A stretch of DNA of 64,000 nucleotides from Membranipora membranacea (taxonomy: Eukaryota; Bryozoa; Gymnolaemata; Cheilostomatida; Membraniporidae): assembly GCA_914767715.1 (NCBI GenBank), contig OU612075.1:8742001-8806000 (forward strand), written 5' to 3'. The notes beneath the pieces are model-generated. The model saw only the letters and a list, made by a program, of their open reading frames with translations, searched no databases and was not told the DNA's origin. Numbering within the stretch: position 1 is the stretch's first letter; every line of letters starts with the position of its first letter. Of the stretch, positions 21,618 to 35,900 are shown piece after piece. A program made the translations under genes and the position numbers.

Positions 21618-24600
21618 CTATTTCCTTCGAAAGCCTCTTTTGATCCTGTTTATAAATCTGCGTAGTCGATGGCGGCCACTGTCGTTCTCTTTAGCTGGCT
21701 TAGAGAGCAAAGCTTCCTGCTGAGGCTCAACATTTTCGTCCATCATGGGAAAGTTTTTTATCAACTCAATATGTGACAGTGACACCCTCTCAATGTGGTC
21801 ACTGGTATCTGGTTTAATGGAGGTTGCTCTGTCCATCTCAGGCTCATGGTGATTTTGCCTTTGATTTCTAGAGCCTGCAGGGTTTGGTTGCTTGAGATCA
21901 TAGACAGGTGAATTTCCAACTTGGCAATTTGATTTAGGACCGTGTGCGAAATGGAAATTGTTATTATTTCTAGCATCAGGTGAATGGCCGCTTTGACTAA
22001 AAACTCTACCTCCTGCTAGTTTTGGAGAAGGCATTGAAGTGTCAATAGTCAACAGGTTCCTTGAATACGCAAAGCCATTTTGTGGAGATGATTGCTGACG
22101 GGAGGAATGGTTCACAAAGAAGGGCTTTGGCTGTACATTAACATAGTCAATAGTGTCCTCTTGGTATGGATCGTTTGTCTGCCCAGCTTTGAAATGGGGC
22201 ATACTGTCCTCCCTAGTATCCTCATGGTATGAATGTCCAGCTCCCAACTGGGGCAGATTGTCCTCCCTAGGTGAATGCATGTTGTCATAAACAGCTTGCA
22301 ATGACCTCGGCGAAAAATCAGGTTCTGGTGCGAGGACATCTATGGCCTCTGCATCATACAATGCGAGGCGACCTTCACGACCTGGGTCATATCTCGATAC
22401 TTGTCTAGCTATATTTCTAGCTGCCCCTGGATGTTCAGTTACTTGAAACCTAAACTGCTGCCAAAGGCTCGTATACTGTGGCTGAGGGTCTATGTCAGGG
22501 GTAGCTATACTCAAATGTCTCAGACTTGATGCTGATGGGTACTCTGTGTCTCTGTTTAATACTGTCGATGCTGAGTAACCTCCTGATGAGGAATATTCGG
22601 ACACCAGGTGGCCCTTGCTCTGCTCCCTGTTACCTGTAAAGATAAGATAAGATGAGATTCATTACAACTCTCACAAAAGCATATGAAATTTTATTTTGAC
22701 ATGGATTTAATAATAATAATCATAATGTCTAGGTTTTTTTTTCGAAGTTTTTAATATTGAAAGGTTATGTGTATCTAGGTGATATGTGATAGGTGATTTG
22801 TACATCTCGGATGATACTTTTTTATTGAATTTGGTCACTACCTACCTTATAATAATAATACAATTTTATCATTATTAAATGACATCAATTTTGTGTCCTT
22901 AAAATTTATTCTAGTTAGTATCCTGATTGCAAATCAACTGGTCCCCGTACTATGGCAACAAGCTCCAACCCAGCGTTTGTCAATTGCTAAGCTTACAAAC
23001 TATACTACAACACCAACAAAACATCGTCAATAATAATTGAGAACACACACAGTACCACATATCTCACCTGCATGTCGATGCCGTGCTGCAGTATTAGCTG
23101 ATATATCTGATACAGGAGACACCTCTAGGCTGTAGTAGTCACTGGTGGATGTAAATTTATCAGGAGATGCTGAGTCAATGCTGGGCTTACCGGCGCGTTC
23201 TCGCCTCTGATGCAGCTGAAGTAGCTCTACAATATATAACATAATATATTATATTATACCATATAGGATAAACATTCGCACAGGCTCAGGAATTTTTATC
23301 ACATGATCGTATAATTTAGGGAATCATTTATAAGCGAATTTAGGTTTTTCATCTAGGAAATGACAAATACAGTGTACTCCACTCAAAGCCTGAAAGAGGA
23401 GATGCATTGAGATTTAAGCTGCAGCGCTAATACTCGTTGTCCGAATTAGGATTACACTGTATCTGATGAAGGAGGATTTTAAACGTAGCTCATATACCAG
23501 TAGCAAAATGTATAAATTAATAGAACTTTTATGCTTTGTAGAGTGCTTTTAGCCTATAAATATCAGATGAGAGTGGGAATATTTCTGTGTTCGACGAAAA
23601 CATTCAGGCAAACTAGACCAGAAGCACAAACCACTAGCTAGCTGAAGATGCCAGCTTAATCTAAAACACTGATAGCTCAGAAATAGAGACTAGCAACCTG
23701 CGAACATGATTGATAGGTCGCTAGTTCGAATACATCTGTACCCTAAAATTCAGTAATGTGATCTGAGGAAATCACATGACCGAATTTTAGGGTACAGATG
23801 TATTCTTGACTTGGTGGTGAGGCAGGATAGTAGTCTGTCGACCGGTCAGCTTTATAATACAGTATGCTTGAATAATACAATTTCAATATCATGACATAAT
23901 TTCAACCTTGAACCGCAAAATGCTATCATTGATCTGGTCTCACCGGAAATTCCAGGAAATTTCATTGTGGGATCATCACTCATAATTATGTTAAGAGGAA
24001 GTTCAATATCAATAGTTATCTGGATCACTGAAGGAAATGAGGTGTATGATTCAAAGAAGAGTGTGATCAGCAACACCTTATTGGGAATCCCAGTTGGGTT
24101 AAACATTGCTTGAAAGGGTATTGACTAGCATTATGTTGAGTTCAACGTGCGCTCATGTGAACATGCAGGAAGGGTTGGACACAACACAAAGTTACCCACT
24201 ATTCACTGCGCTGATATTCTCGTAGGTATTATCAGACGCTGCTTGTGAGTCTAACGAAATATCAAAAGAAATAATTATATGGAGAAAGTGTGATTGTTGA
24301 CTTCAAAATCCACCAAAACTGACACTACCGCCAATTACTAAATCTGGGTATAGACAAAGTCAAAGTTGTTTTTTAACTGAATTTTACATCAAGAAAATTA
24401 GCTCTTTGGGTAAATCTGATAGCACATTGTCTGCTATCCATCCAGCTGGTTGTTGACCTCCGATGGAAATCAGTTGGGAAACACCCTGCCTGCTGCTTAT
24501 ACAGTAGCACATTTGCAAGGGTCAATGCATTTAACTATGTATGAACTTTGTATCCCCAAGACATAGAGTGCTTACCTGTTGGCCTGGCTGGTGATCGGGC

Positions 24601-26925
24601 ACCAGAAGAACCGCCACTCATTTCACCAAATGATCCTACAAAGTTAGAAGGTTTTCGATTTGAACTTCAGAGCAGCAGTACTGCAATGGAGCGGCCAATT
24701 TGCATAAAAATCTTTTATTAGTAATTACTTGAGAGTCATCAACAAACTCGAAAATCTGGCACTTGCTTGTGACATGGTCTCAACAATTGGATTAAATTAG
24801 CACTGTGACAGAACAAGACAACAAGGATATGTGCTTATGCCATACCAAAATCAAAGTTGGACCAAATCATCAGTTGACTCAACCGCAGTTCTAGCCAACC
24901 AGCTAAAATATAGTTGGTCAATCGGCAAACTAGGCGGTCAATGTCAAACCAAAAATCATTCAATAAACCGCTCAACGCTAACTTATTCGGCCAATCAAAT
25001 CGATCGAGACTAACCTCTACCCTTATCTGGGTATTCTTCGATGATATTAAACATCTCAAGGGGAGGCGACTCGTCCTCATACTTAGATACACTCATATCA
25101 TCCATTTCTGTATTAATTAGCGATGACCTCAGTGAGTCGCTAGATTCTCCCTCTGCCAGCTTGACTCCGCCCATCATCTGTGATGTCATCATTTCTCCCC
25201 CAAGCTCCTCCAACATCCGGTTTGTTGGTGATCGTTTGCTGTCAGCTTTAGCGGAGGACCTAGATTTTCGATATGGCTCGAATTAAGAAAATTGAGCAGC
25301 GGCCCAGCACATATATAAATTGAGTTACCTAGTAAATGCTTATGAAATTCACCAACTTCTGCCTCATAGCCATCATAACACACCCCAGCATAATTGAGAT
25401 TAAAATCAGCTTTGGTACAAGGTACAAATTTGTGATAAATCATTGGGCCTGAATGCAGACATGTGTGATTAGACCCTGGGCCCAACTTGCTAGGTGACAA
25501 CCACACATGTACACATCAGGCATGGACCTCACTGTAAATGTTTATCCAAATTTACCAAGTTTACCTCTTATCGGATGGTTTCGGTTTGCTGGTTTGAGGT
25601 TTCCGTTCAGTTTTAGGAGTTGTGATAAGTTTGAGCATTGATGAGTTACGGCTCTGACTCTCCTCCCTTTTATGTTTCCTGCTATGATTGGAGTAAAGTG
25701 ACATCAGAGATTTCATCATCAGCTGACTAGACTGGAAGATATCAATACCCTGCAAAATACGCTAGCAATTTTAGAAGTTGTCTCACCCTAGTTTTAAGAA
25801 ATATAATATAATTTGAGAACGTCAGCCTAAGTATCTAATGTGGAATCTTTTAATCTGGAAACTCTTTTCCCTGAACATTCCAATACTTTTCAGTTGCAAC
25901 TGTGAAAAGGTCATCAGATACAGGGAATGGGATAATCGAAGATCTCACAAGCAGTTGAGACTTTCAAGCTGGGCTTTGAAAAGTTTTAGGCTCATTATGG
26001 AATCATATCATATATTGACTTGCAACCAATAGTATTGTGTGAAGCTTGATAATAGATCAGTGTGGTATTTTAGCTTGATGCAATTTGCATTCTTGATCAT
26101 AGAAGTTGATATTGTGACAAAAAGAGCTGGATCGAATGTCAACCCGTTGGGTAAAAACAATATTTTAACGGAGCGTGATCACATTGAGAATCCCTGGGAG
26201 ATTCATCTGATCTATTTGAGAATCCCAGAAAACTGCATTGTGGGATATCACAAGGCATGCCTTTTTTCCTTCGATATTTCTATTCACACTTAAATGGCAG
26301 TTACATCTGATTCTTATACTTACATGCTTGAACTTCACTTTGACCTGTATAGTACATTTATTAGTTATTGATCGTGAAGATCAGATTAGGAGAAACTCTA
26401 GATTTTATAGATCATTGTTAACATTGAAAATTTTGTTGTCTCTAACCGGCAAAGGCAGATATTTCTCAGACGATAACAATCACCCTCAAACTTCAAATAT
26501 TATTCTATTGCAGGAGAATCTCACAATTAAAAAAAAGATTTCAATATTCAATATTACTTTTAAACGATAGTGAAAGACAGGCATGGGCAATTGATAAGAT
26601 GAGTTCTGTTTTGATCGCCATCAAAATTAATGTATGAAAAGAAACCCAATAATGAAATTACACGCTCCTTTCTGAGTTGCGCATTTCCAAGAGATATATA
26701 AATAATATCAGCAAAAATTATGGAGGCTTACAGTGGTGGAGTTGGGTGACATATTTTCTTCAGGTCGACAGAGGGTAATAGGGAGACTATTCACTGCATA
26801 TCTACCATGAAGCTCGACACTGATGTTCCTAGTCTGAGAACAGGGTGTTTTTGTCCTTTGACTCAGTGAAATCATCTCTTCATGAATATCAAGGATGTCA
26901 TCAGCATTGCGACATTTCAGAACAT
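21618..26925 (-). other. Low-complexity C-terminal tail of the VWA5-like protein
   Basis: The exon 26732-26925 ends the family-conserved part (EEMISLSQRTKT). After it come a basic, Ser-rich segment (25565-25749), an acidic segment with EMDDMSVSKYEDESPP (25021-25259), two short exons, and a last exon of 1016 bases. The last exon is rich in Ser, Gln, Asn and Pro and ends with arginines and lysines (INRIKRGFRRK) before TAG at 21618-21620. The region is probably disordered, and I recognise no domain. A possible ATTAAA poly(A) signal lies at 21590-21595. Confidence 0.75.
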
Positions 26926-29900
26926 CTAAAACAACAACAAGACAAGATGAAGGTGAGTCAAATTACAAGGAATTTACCACAGATGCTATTAGATTTTAAA
27001 GTCAAAGTAGCACCCTCAGGTCTCCTTGTATTTTGTGGGGTATATATATATATATATATATTCATTATGCTGGCAATAACAGAATAATGATTTGCTGAGG
27101 AAGTGTAGAAGATTAATATCAGCCAATATCAAGTCACCTATGACAAGAAAATACAATTTGCAAGGTGTGTATCTGTCTATAAACCAGCAGATCAAGTTTG
27201 ATCCATTCCCGTGTGACCAGAGAAGGGGGAGCAACTTTGAATGCAGGCAAATAGCTCAAACCTGACGATTTAGTGCAAAGACACGCTCCGCATACTGACC
27301 TTTCTGTAGGTTGGCCAGGTGTGTCTTCGCTGCGAGCTGATGAAGAGGAGAACCATGAGTGACGACTGCATCTCTCAAGTCAAAATCTCTGAGATGACAG
27401 AATTTATCTCTACCCTGACGCCCTGATAGGATAACTCTACATCTTGTCTGCTTAGGGTCTTCCACCTAAAACATAACGAAAAATGCTGACCTTAGGTATA
27501 AAACCGATTGATATTGAGGATGCTTAGGAGCTAGACTATTTAGGGCTTAGTTTTGACAAAAATCTAGTGACCTTCTTAATACCTTACAGTGGTCTGTGCA
27601 TTAGATTAAGGGCACAGGCCACCTGCTGCTTCAAATCAATGTTCACAGAGCGGAAATGTAATTCTAAACTAAATCTCAAACCATTTTGTAGGAATATTTT
27701 TCATATTCGATTTTTGTTCTTCTGAAGCAGTTTTTTTTGGTAGCAAAAAGCAGCCTAAATGTCAATACTTTCTCGCCAAATCAATCAATCCCATACCTGA
27801 CCGGATATGATGATGCATGTTGACAACGTTTCCTCAGCGAATAGAACAGAAGGTAATACATCAGGCTGAGTGGTGAACACCAGACCTTCTGGTAACTGTA
27901 CAGAGACTCTCAGATCTGTCAGACTCGACTGTGCTGATAACCTCATCGCATCTACCACCTTATGAAAGAATAGTAGGTCAGACTTATATCCCTTGAGTGG
28001 ACAAGCTTTGTCTAGCCTGTCTTGACTAGCTTAGGGAACCCCCCAAAAAACAAGACAGGTTAGCAAAGATCTCGTGATCGAAACTAGTAGGATACACCAT
28101 TATATCAGCCATAATATAAGATGATTTTGTAAAACCCTAAGAGTTGTCAAACATACAGATAGATTCTCTTTATTTGGTCACTACATATCTATGGTTTGCC
28201 AGTACTCTCTGGTTGGCAGGATGTTTACTAAAGCAGTTTTAATAAATAATAAACCTTTACGAGAGAATGATAGCAAGAACTCTTTTATGAAAACTTCTAA
28301 TAATTAGTTAATTTTTTTAATCTTAGGTTTACCACAAATTAAGTTCTATATTTCCAAATTCTTGAGCAAGGCTGCAAATAGCTTTGCTTAAAATTCCTTT
28401 CCATATAAATATTAATCATACCTTATGACAGAGACTGTTACAGTTTCTGAGATGGAATGCTTTGCCGTTACCAGCCCTAGCTAGGTTAGACACCAGATGT
28501 CGGGAGGCGGTCCTGTCCAGACCGAAGGTGAACACTCGAGTGTAGTCTGAGTTCTTAGTCACCAAGTCAATACACTCATCAGGGTTCTCAACAGCACCAT
28601 CAGTTATCAGGTAAACCTGGGAATAGTGTGACATCGTTTGGATATTTGTTACATACAGTATTGTACAGATTACTCATTACAGGTCATCCAGGTTATAGTT
28701 ACCCAAATTGATGCTGCTGGAAGATTCAATAATTAAATCCATTGTGGTATCCCCTTTAAAGCACCATAGTGGTTGTTTGATGATAAATTAAATCAATGCA
28801 AACACAAAACTTGATAACACTGGGTGGATGGATATTGATATATGCAATCAACTATTACCTAATAACTAAAATTGTCTGCTCTTTGTGTATCAAGAGACAA
28901 CTCCAGATGCAGTGATTTAAAATAACTTTTAGGTTAATTCATCTATAATTCATCTATCTATCTTGAAATGCTCTATGGTTAGGGGGCTACCGTCTCCATT
29001 CCCCACCAACAATGCAATGCAATGATTTCTGTATGATGTCTGTAACAGCTATATGAACTCATAACGGCCACATAAATTTCATTGGAAAACCTTTAGAAAA
29101 CCATGTTAAATAAAAAAAGGAAATTACTCATTGCCATTGTAAAAGACATACCTGTTTGGCATTCTGTGTTCTGTTAGGCTGTGAGTATATGAATCGAAGC
29201 AGTCCATATATGTTTGTAGCAAACATGTCTGCTTTTATAGACTTTCTCAGTTTCATTGCTTTCATCGACGTGTAGGCTGTGAGTTTTTGACTAGTTCTAC
29301 AAAAAAATTCATAATGTAAAGGATGAGGCACACACTAAGCACTGTTAACTGTAAACTATACATTTAATACCAATTCAATCTGATGCATTATCAGTTAGCA
29401 AGCAGATGATTACAAGTTATTAAATCTGTTGTATGTGTTTGGTAAGAATTTACTGGTGGGGATCGGTAGTAGGCTAAACTAGTTGCTTAGAAACTACCCA
29501 GAGGCTAAAGATGTCTAATCACCAGCAGACTTTGTTGCAAACAAAAGGAACTTCTGAGGAAGTTTTAAAGTTTCTGATACTCTGGTTATCCTTTCCAGCT
29601 GCAATCTTTTTTTCACATCGTTTGAAACTGGATAATGTCTGCCAAGAATATAGGCTATCTTTATATCTAACAATACTTTCGTTGTACTGCCTGGGCAAAA
29701 TAATGCTGAAGGTTCAAACTACCATTGTTAGGTAGACTGCCCTATGGCCAGGAATTTTTTGGCAAAACCATTTTTTCGAATAATTTGAAAAAGGCTTACC
29801 GAAAGAGAGGCTGTACAGTAGAGCCATAGCTGATAATATTGAAGTAGCTGCCAGGTTGTAAGAATCTCACAAAGTATGATATTGCTTCCTTTGTGTATTC

Positions 29901-32900
29901 TATCTTGTTACCATACATACTCCCTGTCAACGAAAAAAAGACACATTTTTTACACAAATTGATGCAACAAGCTTTCAGTCAGCTGAGCATACAGCTATGA
30001 CTGATCTGTTAGTCACACTGATCACATATCTCTGATCGATAGAGAGTGAACTAATTCATTTAGCATGATTACCATCAAGAGGAGTTTGGTGTGACGACCC
30101 GTGTCCAATTTCATTAATTAGGGTTGGGGACATGTTAGGTAGTCGTACTAAATTGACTCTAATGATCAGAAACACATGCTAACAGTGTAGTATCGATGTC
30201 AGTGTGAGCGACAACTGAGCTTACCATACCAGTGTTAGTGGGTGAGTCAGGTGACCAGTGCCAACAAAATGACTCTTGGACCAGCTAGCAACTACAGCCT
30301 AGACAAGTACTGTCATTTTTATAATATCCACAATAATCTTGATGTGGTTGATTTTGAAGCAAAATTATTACAAATTTTTGATTCCTCAAAGACCTTAAAA
30401 ACACATTCCTCCTATACTAATTCCTATCTAGAAAATTTTATGAGACATCGTTTGCAGGAATTTAGCCTTGTTACATGGCCACAAAAATTTGGTTGCTGGA
30501 CATGGCTAGTGAGAGTTATGATGCAAGCATTTGTCTGCGATGTAATTAAGAAGTACACATTCTCTGAGAAACATCGAAGGCATTAGTTGTGAGCTGCTAC
30601 AATTTTTGAAGTGAACATTTTGTGACATAACAACCTGTAAAGAGCATGTGATGATATTTTTTGAAAACAAACACTGAGTATTTTACCTGCTGTCTCATCT
30701 GATCTACATTGCACAGCTGGCTCTGAGAACATTATATGAGTGAATCAGGTACATGCCAACACACACAGCTTTCTTACAACGCTTTCTCTCTAGGTGCAGA
30801 CAATCCTGACATTAACAACATTCCCAGAATGCAATTTCAGAATGGAATCTCAATGATTGACATTGTTATTATTTAGTATCACACACATTTTATCTGTTCA
30901 ACCCAGTCTACCTAGAATACCTGTGAATACCTGTTGAGAAACTGCCCACCAGAAAAAATAACAAGACTGTACTAAAGCTTACCCGATCTATCTATACACA
31001 GTATATACTCGTTACGTTTGTTCACAGTAGTAGGTTTTCTTGTGTTGTGATGCATAGTCAGGTGGGCACAATAACTACTCAGTAACCAATGAGTAGATTC
31101 TGAGTCTGAAATCAACATAAGTCAAAATTGATAAGTTAACAAAAACCAGAAAATCAACCATTTATAAACATCGATTGATTTTAACAGACATACCCATAAA
31201 CCCGTACCGTGTACGCTAGGTGGAAATTCAATTTGGTTATTTACATTGGGTAGGTTAAAGCGGTCTCTACAGCTAAGTCTGTAAGTAAAACCCTATTTAG
31301 ATCAAATTACAACACAGATAATCATACTAAATAAGGGTGGACAACTCAAACTGGTATTGATTTACAAAAATAATGTGGGGGTGCAAAGTTAGCCAGGGCG
31401 AAAATTCTGTATGAGTAAGGGTAGGTGTACTCTTACACCGTCATCTGACGGAGAGGCTAGGCCGCAATGCTAAATGCACATCTCAGCAAAAATCATTGTA
31501 AATGCAATAGAAGAAGAGAGTGCATTCAGCTGGTAATTAAAAACTATTTACATCGATTGTAAGACTTACCTTGGACAGGTGAGTGTAAATGTATTGTAGG
31601 TTTGTCTATGCTGACGTAGATAATACTGAAACTGAAATCCTTCACCGGTGAGTATCCTCCCTGTGTATCTAGCTGTATCGAAAAATAGACAACACTTTGT
31701 AATATAAGTGATTTACATATCCTTGTTTGCAACTTGAACAATAGATACCACTTTGGAAAGCGAGCATTTAGCTGATTCATGTATCCATTGCATCCAAGGT
31801 TAAGAAAGTGAACTTCCCTTTCTATGTAAGAAACCTTGTTTTCATCTTGTTTTTTGAAGGGGTTGATAGCTGACGTTGTTGGCTGGTTTGGAAAAAAATG
31901 AAAACGTTATGACTCACTTACTGAGAAGGGTCTTGATTGACATTGCAAATGGTAAAATTGGAATCGGACCTATGTATTAATTGTGTGGGTGAAAAGGTGG
32001 AATTTGTTGTACCAGGTCTATAAATATAATCATTAAGAATCATACAAAGGCACTGTGATCATCCTACCAGTTAGTTCTGTCAGCTGGAGGGGCTGACAGA
32101 AAGGGAAAAGAGCTTTGGGATTCTTGAAAACCCCCAGATATAAACAGACATACATAGAAATAGAGATGCATACCTGTAGATATTTCCTTTGTTCATCTTT
32201 GTATTGCACTGTTAGCCTCTGATCACTGAGAACTTTGTGTATTCTATATCTCCCTGATACCACGGCCCGACATTGAAACTGTAGAGCGTTTAGCATCTCA
32301 GGCTCACACAACTCTGAAAATAATGAGAGCAACATTTATTCTGGCCCAGTAATTTTCTTGTGTTACATTTCAGGCATGCTCAAATCGGTTCTGAGGCAAC
32401 ATCGCTTCATCGCCATCGGAAAAACTGTCTAGTTGACTATAGGTGCTGGGTGTTCACTTTTGATGAAGTTGAAGCAAATAATAGGGAAGGCAGAAAATCC
32501 TTGCCTGTTGAGGGAATCAAAAGGGTTGTTCCATTTAAGAATAGTTCCATACTACATCAACCCTAAGAGATCAAAAATTAGCTGAAGGCTTTTTATCTAG
32601 TTTGGAGGCCAACACCAATCTTTGCAGGCTGAGGTGACAATTAACACAAAGTAATGAGGTCGTGTTGAGACAAGATGGCCATAAGTTTCACTATTTTACT
32701 ATTTTCAAACCTGTGGGAAATGACAAAATTTTCCTCCTGAGAATACTCTAGTCCCCACAAATGTCTGTAAAACAGCTGTTGTGGAGAATCCAACAATGTG
32801 TTACCTAACGATATCACGACTCTATAAACCTCCAGGCCAGGCAGGACATTTCTAGGGGAGGCAGGGAGGCACAGCCTCCACTAAAAATATAACGACAGTG

Positions 32901-35900
32901 GCCTAGAAACACTATAATTGAATAATCCATGTCAGAGTCGGATCCTCAGGGGTTTTCGTTTGCAAACTATATGGCTTAAATTGCTTGGGGAGGAGCTTAC
33001 AGCACCTCTCCTGGTGATGCTTGGCACTTGCTTCAGACTTTTGCCTCCCCTACCATTTTTTCTAAACTACGGCCCTAGACACATATCACTATAACGGAAA
33101 TGTGACAGCCTTTGAGACAAATATAAATTACATAACGTTTTGGTCACACAGAGAAACTTATAACTCATCCACATTAGCCTGGGCAGGCTGTCGGGGGAGG
33201 GTAAGAGCCCCGACAGCCTGCCCAGGCCACATCCACATGCTGCCAGCTCAAGTGGCTATAATATTAATGAGCAGAGAGTTAGTGTCCTTTACTCAGACTA
33301 ATGAAGGAGAAAAATAACACGAAGTAAAAACAAACCATGGCACGACGTAAATACCACGCTGCCCAATTAAATGCTACCGCCGATTAAACACAAACAATTA
33401 ATAAGTACCCTGGCAGCTTGGGTTACACAAGGCCTGTAAACCTTTTCAAATTAAACTTAAAATATAAATTCTACTATAATGTACTCAATGCTACTCTTAT
33501 ATGCCTGTGTGTAATAAATGCCCAATGTGCGTTCACCTTAAACTTAAATCAGGATTTTAATTAAAATTTTATATAAGAAGCTCAGTTGATTTGACTCTCT
33601 TATAATACAGTGTGTTCAGTGGTTGTGTAAAAGTTTGACGATTATTGTGTGAATAAAAACAAATATAGCCCCGTCGAAGGTATTGTTTCTGTGTTTCCAG
33701 CAGTTCAAGCCAGATTAGACCTCTGGGATGTTTTTGATTAAGAACAGGTTGTTCTTAGAACCAAGCCTGTATAACTGAAATTTCATTATTTATGACGTAA
33801 TTTGCAGTAGACAAGTTACACTGTATTTGAATTACTGCAGAGGCTCCACACTGCTGTACAACTATTTGTGATCTAAAAAAGCACCTGTGGATAGACTGAA
33901 AAGTCAAGCCTGTGCCCAAACTGAAGGTACATCATGATTTTTCAAGTCTCAGGGTCAGGTGGTCATAGAGTAACAAACTATACTACTTAAAACTGTCCGC
34001 CAGCCCCTGCCAACATGTTATAGAACATCATCTGCAGGAATTCTAAACAGCATTGGGGTATTTGTATATAGCGTGGGGCTATATACAGCGTAGGACTTTA
34101 AAACATAATTGCTCAGTGAAAACGCAGAGATATTTTTGTGTCAGCTTCTAGTGTCAGCAGGCAGCATCAATGCCTGCCAAGCTTTAAGGGTACGCTGACT
34201 CATAGCAATGTCATGCCAGTCTAACAATGACATTATCTATCCTAGAACAATGTTACAATACATCCAATAAGCCTAAACATAGCTACCGTTTAGTTGAGTA
34301 TTTGTTTTAGTATTGATAAAAAACCGTTAGGTAAATAAAACAATTGATATTTAGACAAGGCCGGAGATAATTCTAAGCCGAAAAGTTGCATTGATTATTG
34401 GAAGATTATTAAAAAGAAAAGTTATTTACAGTGCTAGCTTAGGTATTGAGGCTGTATTGATCGGGGCATCACTACCACCCCCATCCTGTTCTCTATGTGG
34501 GAAGCAGGCTATTGTGGAGCATGTTGTAGAATAATTATGTATAGGCTAGGCTGCTTTTCCACAATAAATCAAGAATAATGAGTCTCAAAAATAGAACACG
34601 ATTAGTCACCAGCCTTTTTAAGGCAATAAAGGGTGAAAAGGTTGGCCCGAGAAGATGGTAAATCCTGTTCCAGACGAAAACAAACATTTTATGTGGACTA
34701 GGATTGTTCTTTCTACCTATATCTATAAGGGGTGGAAATACAAGTGGATTCTCCTACATAAGGCCCAAAAGCTACTGTTGGTAAAAGCCTACTGATAGTT
34801 GATAACAATTCTATTCAGCTGCTGGGCTTTTCCTATTGTAGGAAAGAATTTGAAACTGTATGAGAGAGGACCTCGTGGCAATTTCTCCCATTACAAATGG
34901 GATATCACCAGCACTATATAATACTTATAACAACTGTTAGGCTGACCCTATGCGCTGCCCCAGGTCATGTCTATATATGAAACATGAGACTATAATCATT
35001 TGTAGTAATATTTGTCCGTACTTCTTTTGTTTCTGGTTTCTATACTGATTTGTGTAATCCCTTGAGGAATTCTGTAATCACCTCCATTCATTAAAAGCTA
35101 ATAAGGCACTTTCGACCCCAAATAACTGCAGAATTAAAAACATTCTAGCAGCAAAACTTTCAAGGGTATGAAAGAAGGCATTGACATCCTAACAATCCAT
35201 AATAGTTGGGCGTCACTATTGCCCAGGAGCTGTCTGTCTGACTAACCTTCTCGTGCTGACTGTAGCCCAATATCTGGCCAACCACTACTAGACTGTTCTA
35301 CAACCTAACATTTTACTCCTAGTCTATGTTGACACCCACCAAGTTCAAGCACAGTTCTGATCCTATGATAAATATTACTAATAAACACTAACTCCTATAC
35401 TGCACAGAAAGGAGTCCATACCAGAGACTATAGATATATCTATAGTCTCTGTCCATACTCTGATTGTCGTATAAACATATGTTGCCGTGTATGTACATTT
35501 CTCCCTCCACACCTAAAGTAACAATATATAAAGCGTTTCAAAACTCACCTGTATAATTGGTCTGTAGTTTTCTTGGCAGGAATGTGGGGAAGACAAATCT
35601 GACCCCGCCAGTCTCATCGATACCCAACAGAATGGCGTACTGCAGAGTAATCTCTATATCGTCAGCAGGGGAGATAACACCTAACTGTAACTCTACCATC
35701 TCACTGGCTGTCTGCTCTATGATATAACCCTTCTAAAACACATATACTTACTTATTATATATATGAGATAAATGTATGCATGACAAAAATACACACATAA
35801 AATATAACCAAGAATTATAATGTATAAATATGACAGGATAGTTGATACCTACTAGACAAGTTAATGTCTTGAAAATAGACCAACGGTAGATTCATTGCTG

